The position numbers and the translations under genes were made by a program. 64,000 nucleotides of DNA from Halomonas saccharevitans (GTDB lineage: Bacteria > Pseudomonadota > Gammaproteobacteria > Pseudomonadales > Halomonadaceae), in assembly GCF_900116405.1 (NCBI RefSeq), contig NZ_FPAQ01000018.1, positions 1 through 64,000 of the forward strand, given 5' to 3'. Below, piece by piece: positions 44,543 through 52,847 of this stretch; position 1 is the first letter of the stretch, and each line of letters opens with the position of its first letter. The notes beneath the pieces were generated by a model. The model saw nothing but the letters and a program-made list of their open reading frames with translations. It did not search any database and was not told the origin of the DNA.

Positions 44543-44581
44543 CTCTTCATGTGCTCCCATCGCTGGCGTACCGATGGGATT

Positions 44582-44603
44582 GGGCTCCCGCGGGAGCCCT
44601 TTT
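44582..44603 (+). terminator. Intrinsic terminator between convergent genes
   Basis: GGGCTCCC and GGGAGCCC pair as eight-base arms with a two-base loop, followed by TTTT. A third weaker hairpin (CCCATCG...CGATGGG) lies just before it. It separates the small membrane protein gene from putP, which is convergent. Confidence 0.8.
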
Positions 44604-44632
44604 ACTACGTGGATTGCGTTATTCGCGCTCTT

Positions 44633-46123
44633 TTAGCGAGTAATGTGCTGATACTCACCGGCATCGGCCGTCGCGCTGCTCACCGCCATAATGGCAACGA
44701 AGGCAGCGATGAAGCCGGGAATGATCTCGTACACACCGGGTCCGCCCAGGAATGATGCGTTCCAGCCCAGTGAAATCCAGATCATGACGGTGACGGCACC
44801 GACCACCATGCCCGCGATGGCGCCGGCACCGTTGGTGCGCGACCACATCAGCGACAGGATGATCAGCGGGCCGAACGCCGCACCGAAGCCTGCCCAGGCA
44901 TTACTGACCAGGCCCAGAACCTGGGAGTCCGGATCGGAGGCAATGACGGCTGCCACCAGGCCCACCAGTACGACACTGATCCGGCCTATGGTGACGGTCT
45001 CCTTGTCCGTGGCCTCCTTGCGCAGGAACAGGCGGTAGAAGTCCTCGGTCAGTGAGGAAGACGACACCAGCAGCTGGCTGGAAATGGTGCTCATGATCGC
45101 CGCCAGCAGGGCCGCGTAGAGGAAGCCGGTGATCAGCGGGTGGAACAGCAGGTCCGCCAGGATGATGAAGATCGTTTCCGGATCTTCCACATTCATGCCG
45201 TTGCGGACGGCATAGGCCCGCCCGAACACACCCAGCGAGATTGCGCCGATCAGAGAGATGAGCATCCAGCTCATGCCGATGTTACGGGCAACAGGGACGT
45301 CCTTCAGGGTCCGGATGGCCATGAAGCGCACGATGATGTGCGGCTGCCCGAAATACCCAAGCCCCCAGGTCACTGCCGACAGCCAGCCGACGATGGTCAG
45401 CCCCTCCGTCCAGGAGAGCAACGTGGGGTCGACTTCATTCAGCGTCTGGGACGCCTGGTTGAAACCGCCGCCACCTTCGCCAAAGAGCACCACCGCCGGC
45501 ATGATCACCAGGGCCAGCATCATGATGCAGCCTTGCACGAAGTCCGTCATGCTCACGGCCAAAAAGCCGCCGACGACCGTATAGGCCAGCACCACGCCCA
45601 GTGTGATGACGACGCCCGCAGCGTAGTCGCTCATGCCGCCGATGTTGATGACGCCGGAAAATGCGCTTTCGAACAGCTTGCCGCCCGCGACCAGGCCCGA
45701 CGCCGTGTAGACCGCGAAGAAGACCACGATAACGATGGCGGATACCGTTCGCAGCGACATGGCCCGAGTCGGGAACCGGTTGGCCAGGAATTCCGGAATG
45801 GTGATCGCGTTACCATAGTGAACCGTCTGTTCGCGAAGGCGCGGTGCCACCAGCGTCCAGTTGAAGAACGCCCCCACGAGCAGGCCGATGCCAATCCAGG
45901 CCGACCCCAGCCCTGACACGAACATGGCGCCGGGCAAGCCCAGCAGCAGCCAGCCGCTCATGTCCGACGCACCCGCCGACAGGGCGGCGACCTGGGGGCT
46001 GAGGGCCCGGCCGCCCAGCATGTAATCCTCAGACGTGGAAGTGGATTTGCGCATCGCATAAAAGCCGATGGCGATCATGAGCGCAAAGTAGGCAAATAGA
46101 CTGATCCACACGCCAATAGCCAT
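44633..46123 (-). CDS. putP: Sodium/proline symporter PutP
   Basis: A 496-aa SSS-family transporter with about 13 hydrophobic segments. Family landmarks are DYMLGGRALSPQVAALSAGA, SDMSGWLLLGLPGAMFVSGL, SAVTWGLGYFGQPHIIVRFM and LLAAIMSTISSQLLVSSSSL, which place the Na+ and proline site residues. It imports proline for catabolism or osmoprotection. The gene lies downstream of putA on the same strand with a 177-base gap holding a 26-codon ORF, so a separate promoter is likely. Confidence 0.94.
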   Translation of the reverse strand: MAIGVWISLFAYFALMIAIGFYAMRKSTSTSEDYMLGGRALSPQVAALSAGASDMSGWLLLGLPGAMFVSGLGSAWIGIGLLVGAFFNWTLVAPRLREQTVHYGNAITIPEFLANRFPTRAMSLRTVSAIVIVVFFAVYTASGLVAGGKLFESAFSGVINIGGMSDYAAGVVITLGVVLAYTVVGGFLAVSMTDFVQGCIMMLALVIMPAVVLFGEGGGGFNQASQTLNEVDPTLLSWTEGLTIVGWLSAVTWGLGYFGQPHIIVRFMAIRTLKDVPVARNIGMSWMLISLIGAISLGVFGRAYAVRNGMNVEDPETIFIILADLLFHPLITGFLYAALLAAIMSTISSQLLVSSSSLTEDFYRLFLRKEATDKETVTIGRISVVLVGLVAAVIASDPDSQVLGLVSNAWAGFGAAFGPLIILSLMWSRTNGAGAIAGMVVGAVTVMIWISLGWNASFLGGPGVYEIIPGFIAAFVAIMAVSSATADAGEYQHITR

Positions 46124-46180
46124 ATGAACTTCTCCAAATTATTGGGTCGGATGTAGCACCGACAAGTTGTTAGTGCGCCT

Positions 46181-46261
46181 TCAGGCCGTCGCGTCGATGG
46201 CGAGCATCGCGATCTGGCAGGGCACGGAGATGAAGCCAGTAGCGGCATTGCTTTTAATCAT
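46181..46261 (-). CDS. Candidate 26-aa small ORF between putA and putP
   Basis: ATG 46261 is preceded by a purine-rich GGAAGGA and opens a 26-codon frame reading MIKSNAATGFISVPC, then a hydrophobic run QIAMLAIDATA, then stop. It lies in the otherwise gene-free gap between putA and putP on their strand. No known family and no support beyond the start signal and position. Confidence 0.25.
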   Translation of the reverse strand: MIKSNAATGFISVPCQIAMLAIDATA

Positions 46262-46300
46262 CAGAGGGTCCTTCCGTCTTGTTGTGATGACGAGCGGGGA

Positions 46301-49300
46301 TCACTCGTCGCCTAGCGCCAGCAGCGACGCGTTGCCACCCAGGGCGGCAGTGTTTTCCGTCACGGTCTTCTCGGTGGCGAAACGCAGCAGGAAAAGCAGA
46401 CCGCCGGCCTTGGGACCGGTGCCCGAGAGCCCTTGTCCGCCGAAAGGCTGTACGCCCACGACCGCACCGATGATATTGCGGTTGATGTAGACGTTGCCGG
46501 CACGGATCTTCTGTGCGATCTCGTCGGCGAAGGTCTGGTTGCGGCTGTGAACGCCGAAGGTCAGACCATAGCCCCGGCCGTTGATGGAGTCGATCACCCG
46601 ATCGATCTCGCTGGCGCGGTAGCGCACGATGTGCAGGACGGGACCGAACTGCTCGCGCTCCAGGGCCTCGATGCCATCGATCTCTAACGCCACCGGTGCG
46701 ACGAAGGTGCCGTTGGCGGTGTGGGTCGGATCGAGTCGCGTCTCGGCGACCAGGCGATCCTCGCCCTTGAGCTTGTCGATATGAGCCATCAGGCCCCGGC
46801 GGGCGTCCTCGTCGATCACCGGGCCCACGTCGGTGCCCAGGTGGCGCGGGTCGCCCACGTGCAGCTCGTCCATGGCGCCCTTGAGGATCTCGATGACCCG
46901 GTCGGCCACGTCGTCCTGCACGTAGAGCACGCGCAGGGCGGAGCAGCGCTGGCCGGCGCTCTGGAAGGCCGACTGGATGACGTCGGCCACCACCTGCTCG
47001 GGCAGGGCGGTGGAATCGACGATCATGGCGTTCATGCCGCCGGTCTCGGCGATCAGCGTCGGCAGGGGCGCGTTCTCGCGAGCCGCCAGGGCACGGTTGA
47101 TGATCTGGGCGGTATCGGTGCCGCCGGTGAAGACCACCCCAGTGATGCGCGGATCGCCGCTCAGCACGCTGCCCACGGTGGGGCCGTCGCCGGGCAGCAG
47201 CTGCACCACGTCGCGCGGCATGCCGGCGTCATGGAGCAGCTCGATGATGCGGTTGGCGGCCAGCGAGGTCTGCTCGGCGGGCTTGGCCAGCACCGGGTTG
47301 CCGGCGACGGCGGCGGCCACGACCTGACCGCAGAAGATCGCGATCGGGAAGTTCCAGGGGCTGATCGCCGCGAACACGCCCTTGCCGCCCATCATCAGCT
47401 CGTTGGACTCACCGGTGGGCCCCGGCAGGCGGGTCGTGCTGCCGAACAGTTCCTCGGCGCGCACCGCATAGTAGCGGCAGAAGTCCACTGCCTCGCGGAT
47501 CTCGTCGACCCCGTCGGTCAAGAGCTTGCCGCCCTCGCGGGAGCACAGCGTCATCAGCTCGGCGAGGTTCTCTTCCATCAGGTCGCCCAGGCGGCTGACG
47601 ATGGCGGCGCGCTCGGCGACCGGCGTGGCGTCCCAGCGCGGGAAGGCCGCCCAGGCGGCGTCGACGGCCCTGGCAGCCTGGTCCCTGGAGGTCCACTGCA
47701 CGCTGCCGACCCTGACGCGGCGGTCGAAGGGGCAGAGCACGTCGTGGCGGGCGCCGGCGTCCTCGGCGACGTCGAAGGCCAGCAGCGGCCGCGCGTGGTA
47801 CTCCTTCTCCATGAAGGTCGCCATCTCGTCCATCAGCGGGCGGTACTGGCTGTTGATGTTCAGGTTGACGCCCCGGGAGTTCTGCCGCGCCGGGCCATAG
47901 ATGTCCTTGGGCAGCGGGATCCGGTGGTTGGCATAGGTCTGGTACTGCTTGAGCGTCTCGACCGGATGCACGCACAGCGACTCGACCGGCACGCGCGGGT
48001 CGACCAGCTGGTGCACGAAGGAGGAGTTGGCGCCGTTCTCGAGCAGGCGGCGCACCAGGTAGGGCAGCAGGTCCTTGTGAGCCCCCACCGGCGCATAGAT
48101 GCGGCAGTAGGTGCCCTTCGGCGCGCGCTTGAGGGCAGCGTCATAGAGCGCCTCGCCCATGCCGTGCAGGCGCTGGAACTCGAAGGGGCGCCTGGCCTCG
48201 TTGGCGAGCTCGAGGATGGTGCTGATGGTGTGCGCGTTGTGCGTCGCGAACTGCGGGAAGATGCGCCCGCGGGTGTTGTCCGAGAGCAGGAAGCTCACGC
48301 AGGCCAGGTAGGCGACGTCGGTATTGGCCTTGCGGGTGAAGACCGGGTAGCCGTCGGCACCGATCTGCTGGGATTCCTTGATCTCGGTGTCCCAGTAGGC
48401 GCCCTTGACCAGGCGCATGGGGATCTCGTCGCCCTGGCGGTCGGCCAGGCGGTTGAGGTAGTGCAGCACCGGCAGGGCGCGCTTGGCATAGGCCTGCACG
48501 ACCAGGCCGAAGTGCCCCCAGCCGCGGCAGGTGTCGCTCTCGTAGACGGCGCGGAAGACCTCCAGCGACAGCTCCAGGCGATCGACTTCCTCGGCATCGA
48601 TGGTCATGGCGACGTCGCGCTCGCGGGCCATGGCGGCCAGTTCGCGCACGGTGCCGACCAGCTCCTCGAGCACCTGCTCGCGGCGGCCGAACTCGTAGCG
48701 GGGGTGCAGGGCCGAGAGCTTGATGGAGATCGACGGCGACGGCGTGCTGGCCGTGAGCGCCTTGCTGGTCTTGCCGACGCTCTTGATGGCGGCGGCGTAG
48801 GACTCGAAATAGCGCTTGGCGTCCGCGCGGGTGCGGGCGGCCTCGCCGAGCATGTCGTAGGAGTAGGTGTAGCCCTTGTCGAACAGCGGCTTGGAGCGCT
48901 TGAGCGCCTCATCGATGTCGCGCCCCAGCACGAACTGCTTGCCCATGATCTTCATCGCCTCGTACATGGCGCGGCGGATCACCGGCTCGCCCATGCGATT
49001 GACGAGCTTGTTGATGAAGTGCGCGGGCTTGCCTTCCTTGGGCTTGTCCAGATTGATGACGCGGCCGGTCATCAAAAGGCCCCAGGTCGAGGCATTGACG
49101 AACCACGACTCGCTCTGGCCCAGGTGTGACTTCCAGTCCGACGGGCCCAGCTTGTCCTCGATCAGGGCGTCGGCGGTGGCCTTGTCGGGGATGCGCAGCA
49201 TGGCTTCGGCCAGGCACATCAGCATCAGGCCCTCGTGGGTGTCCAGGCTGTACTGCTGAAGCAGCTCATCGATGGAGTCCACGGCGGTGTCCATCTCGCG

Positions 49301-49492
49301 GACTTCTCGCACCAGCTCCGCCGCCTGGTGGGCGGTGCGCTTGAAATCGGCCTCGTCGGCGGACAGCAGGTCGACCAGCTCGCGAACGAACGCTTCCTCG
49401 TCGACCGCATAGTGATCACTGATGCGGGCGAAGAGGGTGTCGAGGTCCTGCTGCCAGGTCTCACCTGCCAGCATGTTGTTGGCGTTTAGCAT
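46301..49492 (-). CDS. putA: Bifunctional proline dehydrogenase / P5C dehydrogenase PutA
   Basis: PutA oxidises proline to P5C (FAD domain) and P5C to glutamate (NAD domain). The 1063-aa protein lacks the N-terminal ribbon-helix-helix repressor domain of the 1320-aa E. coli form, so it is the non-regulatory short class. PRODH landmarks are RYEFGRREQVLEELVGTV, MTIDAEEVDRLELSLEV, RLVKGAYWDTEIK and RIYAPVGAHKDLLPYLVRRL. The aldehyde dehydrogenase half has PWNFPIAIFCGQVVAA, TGGTDTAQII, the catalytic Glu in LIAETGGMNAM (about residue 814) and Cys in AGQRCSALR (about residue 850). Confidence 0.97.
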   Translation of the reverse strand: MLNANNMLAGETWQQDLDTLFARISDHYAVDEEAFVRELVDLLSADEADFKRTAHQAAELVREVREMDTAVDSIDELLQQYSLDTHEGLMLMCLAEAMLRIPDKATADALIEDKLGPSDWKSHLGQSESWFVNASTWGLLMTGRVINLDKPKEGKPAHFINKLVNRMGEPVIRRAMYEAMKIMGKQFVLGRDIDEALKRSKPLFDKGYTYSYDMLGEAARTRADAKRYFESYAAAIKSVGKTSKALTASTPSPSISIKLSALHPRYEFGRREQVLEELVGTVRELAAMARERDVAMTIDAEEVDRLELSLEVFRAVYESDTCRGWGHFGLVVQAYAKRALPVLHYLNRLADRQGDEIPMRLVKGAYWDTEIKESQQIGADGYPVFTRKANTDVAYLACVSFLLSDNTRGRIFPQFATHNAHTISTILELANEARRPFEFQRLHGMGEALYDAALKRAPKGTYCRIYAPVGAHKDLLPYLVRRLLENGANSSFVHQLVDPRVPVESLCVHPVETLKQYQTYANHRIPLPKDIYGPARQNSRGVNLNINSQYRPLMDEMATFMEKEYHARPLLAFDVAEDAGARHDVLCPFDRRVRVGSVQWTSRDQAARAVDAAWAAFPRWDATPVAERAAIVSRLGDLMEENLAELMTLCSREGGKLLTDGVDEIREAVDFCRYYAVRAEELFGSTTRLPGPTGESNELMMGGKGVFAAISPWNFPIAIFCGQVVAAAVAGNPVLAKPAEQTSLAANRIIELLHDAGMPRDVVQLLPGDGPTVGSVLSGDPRITGVVFTGGTDTAQIINRALAARENAPLPTLIAETGGMNAMIVDSTALPEQVVADVIQSAFQSAGQRCSALRVLYVQDDVADRVIEILKGAMDELHVGDPRHLGTDVGPVIDEDARRGLMAHIDKLKGEDRLVAETRLDPTHTANGTFVAPVALEIDGIEALEREQFGPVLHIVRYRASEIDRVIDSINGRGYGLTFGVHSRNQTFADEIAQKIRAGNVYINRNIIGAVVGVQPFGGQGLSGTGPKAGGLLFLLRFATEKTVTENTAALGGNASLLALGDE

Positions 49493-49630
49493 CTAACTCC
49501 CCAGAGTGTAAGCCGTCGTCAGAGGGCGATGCCCGGCCGCCCGAGAGCTGTAGCGGGCGGCGCGGGAGATGCGTTGAGGGTAGGAGCGCGAGTGTCGTCC
49601 TGCTTGGCGAATTCTCGGTAGTATTTAACG

Positions 49631-49655
49631 GTTTCACGGTTTATGGCCGTGAAAC
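49631..49655. promoter_or_regulatory. Inverted repeat upstream of putA, operator candidate
   Basis: GTTTCACGG and CCGTGAAAC are perfect nine-base arms separated by seven bases. They sit in a region with further CGGTT repeats, between the end of the AraC-type gene and the putA start (about 140 bases upstream of it). The position is right for an activator site of the putA promoter. Confidence 0.55.
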
Positions 49656-49666
49656 GGTTGAAATTT

Positions 49667-50503
49667 CTACTTTGGTCTAAGGGTCCTGGCCGCTGCGCTT
49701 TGGGCCGGCGAGCTGACGGGTGAGGCGAGTTGACCGCGCGGGTCGCGACGCAGCTGGCTGGGGGGATACCCGAAGGCCTGCCGGCAGGCCCGCGACAGGG
49801 CACTCTGGCTGGTGAAGCCCGTTCGCGCGGCGATCTCCGACAGCGGCAACCGGCTCTGCTGCACCAGCTGGCGAGCGCTATCCAGTCGGCGGCGCATCAC
49901 GTATTGCCAGGGTGACATCCCCGTGCTCTGGCGGAAGCGTTCGCTGAAGTGTGCCTCGCTGAGGCAGGCCTCGGCGGCCAGGTCGGCGACGCGCAGCCGC
50001 TCGCCCAGGTGATGATCGATGAAGCGATCGAGGGCCGTCAGGTCGAGTCGACGCGCGGGCGTGGCCGGCTCGTTGGCCAGCCGCGCGTGGAGGGAGCCTA
50101 GCAGGGTGCCGGCCAGTCGCTCGCTGTGCAGCGGCGCAAGGTTGCCCTCGCGGGTCAGCAGGCTCAGCTCCTGGAGCAGGAAATCCAGGTAGTGGCGCAG
50201 CGCGGGGTCGAGGGAGAAGAAGCGCGGCGCGTCGAACAGCTGGATCAGGTCGCGCTGGTGGCCCGTCACGGCGAAGGCGTCGTGGGGCAGGTCGAGAATC
50301 AGCTGGCGGTTGTCGCCGTGGCCGGCGTAGTAGTGCAGGTGGTTGGCCGGCACGATGCAGCCGGAGAAGGCCGAGATGGATCCACCCAGCCCCTCGATCT
50401 CGAACTCCGCCTTGCCACGCAGGCCGATCACGATCTGGTGAAAGTCGTGGGCGTGGTGGCGAATCGCGGTGTCGAGGGGGATCTGGCGGATGGCACTGGT
50501 CAC
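49667..50503 (-). CDS. AraC family regulator, candidate activator of put genes
   Basis: A 278-aa regulator with an N-terminal cupin-like sensor (HHAHDFHQIVIGLRGKAEFE, CIVPANHLHYYAG) and a C-terminal double helix-turn-helix: LRVADLAAEACLSEAHFSER, then RRRLDSARQLVQQSRLPLSE and IAARTGFTSQSALSRACRQA, followed by FGYPPSQLRRD. GTG 50503 has GGAGG six bases upstream, so I use it over the longer frame. It is immediately upstream of putA on the same strand; PruR, an AraC-type activator of proline use in Pseudomonas, is the nearest functional model. Confidence 0.85.
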   Translation of the reverse strand: MTSAIRQIPLDTAIRHHAHDFHQIVIGLRGKAEFEIEGLGGSISAFSGCIVPANHLHYYAGHGDNRQLILDLPHDAFAVTGHQRDLIQLFDAPRFFSLDPALRHYLDFLLQELSLLTREGNLAPLHSERLAGTLLGSLHARLANEPATPARRLDLTALDRFIDHHLGERLRVADLAAEACLSEAHFSERFRQSTGMSPWQYVMRRRLDSARQLVQQSRLPLSEIAARTGFTSQSALSRACRQAFGYPPSQLRRDPRGQLASPVSSPAQSAAARTLRPK

Positions 50504-50574
50504 GATAGGCCTCCGGCGGGGCATGTCAGCAGCATGACACCACAGTATACCAGGCGAGGATTCAACGCTTTGCG

Positions 50575-50940
50575 TCAATCCTCGCGGCGGCGCAGGGCGG
50601 TGTGGGCCGCCAGGTGATCACGCAGTGCCGCTAGCTCCTCCTGGCCCTCGTCGTCGAGCAGAGGCTTGCCGCGCGCCATGCGCCCGTGCCGCCCATGTTC
50701 GTCCATCAGTCGATCGGCCCGGCGGCGAATCCCCTCCAGGTAGTCGTCGTGGCGAATCGGGTAGCCGATGATGGTGTTCCACTCGGTCTCGCTGACGCTG
50801 CTCGCCAGCGCCTTGTCGAACAGCGCCATCAGCTGCTCGGGCTCCGTGCGATAGCGTGGGGTGCCGGAGAGCATCATCAGGGCGATCATGCCGCCGAAGA
50901 TGACCAGGCAGACGGTGAGTACCAGCAGGAAAATGGACAT
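50575..50940 (-). CDS. Single-span membrane protein of unknown function
   Basis: The 121-aa protein begins MSIFLLVLTVCLVIFGGMIA, one clear membrane helix. A cytoplasmic charged domain follows with a conserved-looking core (TEWNTIIGYPIRHDDYLEGI) and a long Arg/Asp-rich end. I do not recognise the family. GGAG lies nine bases before ATG 50940. It is upstream of the AraC-type gene on the same strand. Confidence 0.7.
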   Translation of the reverse strand: MSIFLLVLTVCLVIFGGMIALMMLSGTPRYRTEPEQLMALFDKALASSVSETEWNTIIGYPIRHDDYLEGIRRRADRLMDEHGRHGRMARGKPLLDDEGQEELAALRDHLAAHTALRRRED

Positions 50941-51043
50941 GGTCGCGGCTCCGTGCAATCGAGCAGGTACCGATCGCTCAGCGGCAGGTGCGGCGGATCC
51001 AGTAGATGGATGTCTTCAAGGGCTGAGGCGGCACGCCGGGGCG

Positions 51044-51117
51044 TGGAGCGGGTGAAGGGAATCGAACCCTCGTCTTAAGCTTGGGAAGCTTCTGCTCTAC
51101 CATTGAGCTACACCCGC
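51044..51117 (-). tRNA. glyU: tRNA-Gly, anticodon CCC
   Basis: Read on the minus strand, the acceptor arms are GCGGGTG and CACCCGC, the D-loop region is AGCTCAATGGTAGAGC, and the T-loop is GGGTTCGATTCCC. The anticodon loop TTCCCAA gives anticodon CCC, and CCA is encoded at the 3' end. Total 74 bases. The sequence closely follows the enterobacterial tRNA-Gly(CCC); the first anticodon-stem pair is a G-A mismatch. The other glycine isoacceptors must lie elsewhere. Confidence 0.95.
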
Positions 51118-51129
51118 GAGGGGATTTGG

Positions 51130-51159
51130 ATAGTAAAACCAAGTGGTTAGCCTTTGCAA
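51130..51159 (-). promoter_or_regulatory. Promoter of tRNA-Gly
   Basis: On the minus strand, TTGCAA (51154-51159) and TACTAT (51130-51135) are separated by 18 bases. The -10 ends 12 bases before the tRNA 5' end. No terminator is visible after the tRNA. Confidence 0.65.
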
Positions 51160-51363
51160 GCGAGCCGCCGATTTTTTCTTTTGGATCCGCGCTAAGTGGC
51201 TGTTCCGCGGTGCCTTGCCGGTCGGCAGGGAGTGTCAGGAAGGTATAGCAGAGTTTTTTTTGCGCTCTGCCGAACTTTTCTCTTCACCGGTGTCAGATGT
51301 TGCATAGGCAGCAACGCGATAGCAGTCGCTAACACTGTTGCCTAGCTTGCATTATCGATCTTT

Positions 51364-51397
51364 GCCGCCCCATGGTTCATGGGGCGGCTTTTCTTTT
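51364..51397 (+). terminator. Orphan intrinsic terminator, possible small-RNA 3' end
   Basis: GCCGCCCCATG and CATGGGGCGGC are perfect 11-base arms with a three-base loop, followed by TTTTCTTTT. There is no plus-strand gene between the tRNA (51117) and this site, and the next gene is on the other strand and convergent to it. The rest of 51160-51528 holds no ORF I can support; a GCAGAG/CTCTGC hairpin flanking a T-run lies near 51250. Confidence 0.75.
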
Positions 51398-51528
51398 AGG
51401 GCATGTCAGGTGTTCTGCTGGGGCTTTGTCCTGAGCCGGCCTGACCCGCCACGTGTCGGCCCGAGCCAACAGGCCTCGCCACCCAGCGCGGGGTCGAGTG
51501 GCGAGGGCGGGTGTCCTGTCGTCGAGGA

Positions 51529-51936
51529 TCAGGAGTGGCGCATGCGGATCAATGCGCTCAGCACGTCGCGGCGGGTGACGATCCCCACCAGCCGGCCCTG
51601 CTCGACCACCGGATAGACCTTGGGCTTGGCACCCAGCATCTCCTGAGCCAGATCGGTGATGCTCTTGGTGGGCGACACCGAGAGCACCTCGTTGCGCATC
51701 ATCTCCCGAACCAGCGGCGGCTCGTCGCCGAGATAGGAGCTCTCCAGCACCTTGCCCATCACGTCCTGCTCCGAGATGAAGCCGATCAGGTGGTCCCGCT
51801 CATCGACCACGGGCACGCCGGGCAGGCGGTGCAGCGCGAGGCCCTCGGCCAGGGTGGCGACCGAGGTCTGGCCGGTGACCCGGTAGCAGTCCCGGGACAT
51901 GATCTCACGCACGATCGTGGGGGCCTTGTTGGGCAT
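51529..51936 (-). CDS. CBS domain protein
   Basis: The 135-aa protein is just two CBS motifs: VREIMSRDCYRVTGQTSVA, then LPGVPVVDERDHLIGFISEQ, and the second SPTKSITDLAQEMLGAKPKV followed by YPVVEQGRLVGIVTRRDVL. CBS pairs bind adenine nucleotides and sense energy charge. No other domain is present, so it may be a free regulatory subunit. AAGGAG lies eight bases before ATG 51936, which I prefer to the longer frame. Confidence 0.92.
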   Translation of the reverse strand: MPNKAPTIVREIMSRDCYRVTGQTSVATLAEGLALHRLPGVPVVDERDHLIGFISEQDVMGKVLESSYLGDEPPLVREMMRNEVLSVSPTKSITDLAQEMLGAKPKVYPVVEQGRLVGIVTRRDVLSALIRMRHS

Positions 51937-52208
51937 GGCATAGCTCCTTGTGCCGGGCAATCATGGTCTGGACGGCGCCGCGATACCCGGGGTGATGGCC
52001 AGGGCGACTCGTGGCGCTGCCTCGTCTCGCCTCCAGCATAGTCGACACCCCCCACGCGCGGCGAAGGGGCCTGTTAACGCTGGCGGCGTGCGTCGCCGCG
52101 TCCGGCGCTCGGTCAGGAACCCGACAACGCTTGCCGGCTCCAATATGGCACACTCATGCACACCAGCCGTCGGTGTCGCCGGCGGTGACCGACCGAGGGA
52201 GTCGCATC

Positions 52209-52772
52209 ATGGATGCTCGGGAGTACATGGCCCGCAAGGGGCTGGATACGGGGCGTGATCAGGAGCGCCCCAACACCCTGGAGGAGAAGGCCTGGTCGCG
52301 TGCTATCGAGGCGGGGGAGCAACCGCCTCGCGCCGGCACGCCCTTCGACTGGGAGGACTGGGAGCGCTATCACGAGACGCTCGCCGATGGCGCCGAGACG
52401 CTGGAGCAGAAGATCGATCACGAGGCCCACCGTCGCGCGCTCGACCACGAGGCGAGCTCGGCCGTCGGGCACTTCACGCCGGCCGCCGGCGAGCGCGTCA
52501 AGGTCGACGAGGAGCGGGGAAGCGCGCCGCCTCGCGGTGATCAAAGGGCGCGTAAGGTTCAGGACCACGCCGAGCCCCCGCCTCAGGACCTGCCGCCCAC
52601 CGCCGGGCCCACGGTGGCTTTGTACGCCCTGGCCGTGCTGCTGCCGCCGCTGGCCGTGGGGCTCACGCGAGGCGGAGCGACTCGCGTGGTGCTCAGCCTG
52701 GCGCTGACCCTGCTCGGCTGGCTGCCCGGCGTGGCCTATGCGTTCTGGTGGTTGCGTCGACCGTCGCCCTGA
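52209..52772 (+). CDS. Protein with C-terminal Pmp3/YqaE-type membrane domain
   Basis: The 187-aa protein has a long hydrophilic N-terminal part (residues 1 to about 130, acidic, with many Glu/Arg) and a C-terminal two-helix Pmp3 domain: VALYALAVLLPPLAVGL, then GWLPGVAYAFWWL, matching the LLPPxxV and GxxPG core of Pmp3/YqaE. Usual Pmp3 proteins are about 55 residues and modulate membrane potential or salt tolerance; here the domain ends a larger protein. I start at ATG 52209. No named family for the N-terminal region. Confidence 0.75.
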   Translation: MDAREYMARKGLDTGRDQERPNTLEEKAWSRAIEAGEQPPRAGTPFDWEDWERYHETLADGAETLEQKIDHEAHRRALDHEASSAVGHFTPAAGERVKVDEERGSAPPRGDQRARKVQDHAEPPPQDLPPTAGPTVALYALAVLLPPLAVGLTRGGATRVVLSLALTLLGWLPGVAYAFWWLRRPSP

Positions 52773-52786
52773 GGCGGCGTGGGGCC

Positions 52787-52814
52787 TTGGCTGGGTGAGC
52801 GGGGCGGGTATAAT
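52787..52814 (+). promoter_or_regulatory. Sigma-70 promoter for the EamA gene
   Basis: TTGGCT (52787-52792) and a perfect TATAAT (52809-52814) are separated by 16 bases, about 35 bases before the TTG start. Confidence 0.65.
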
Positions 52815-52847
52815 CTCCGTCAACTACTCATTTTCCAGGAGTTTACC

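Noticed and set aside
46721-49129. 802-codon open frame antisense to putA
   Set aside because: Same GC-bias artefact; PutA is unambiguous.
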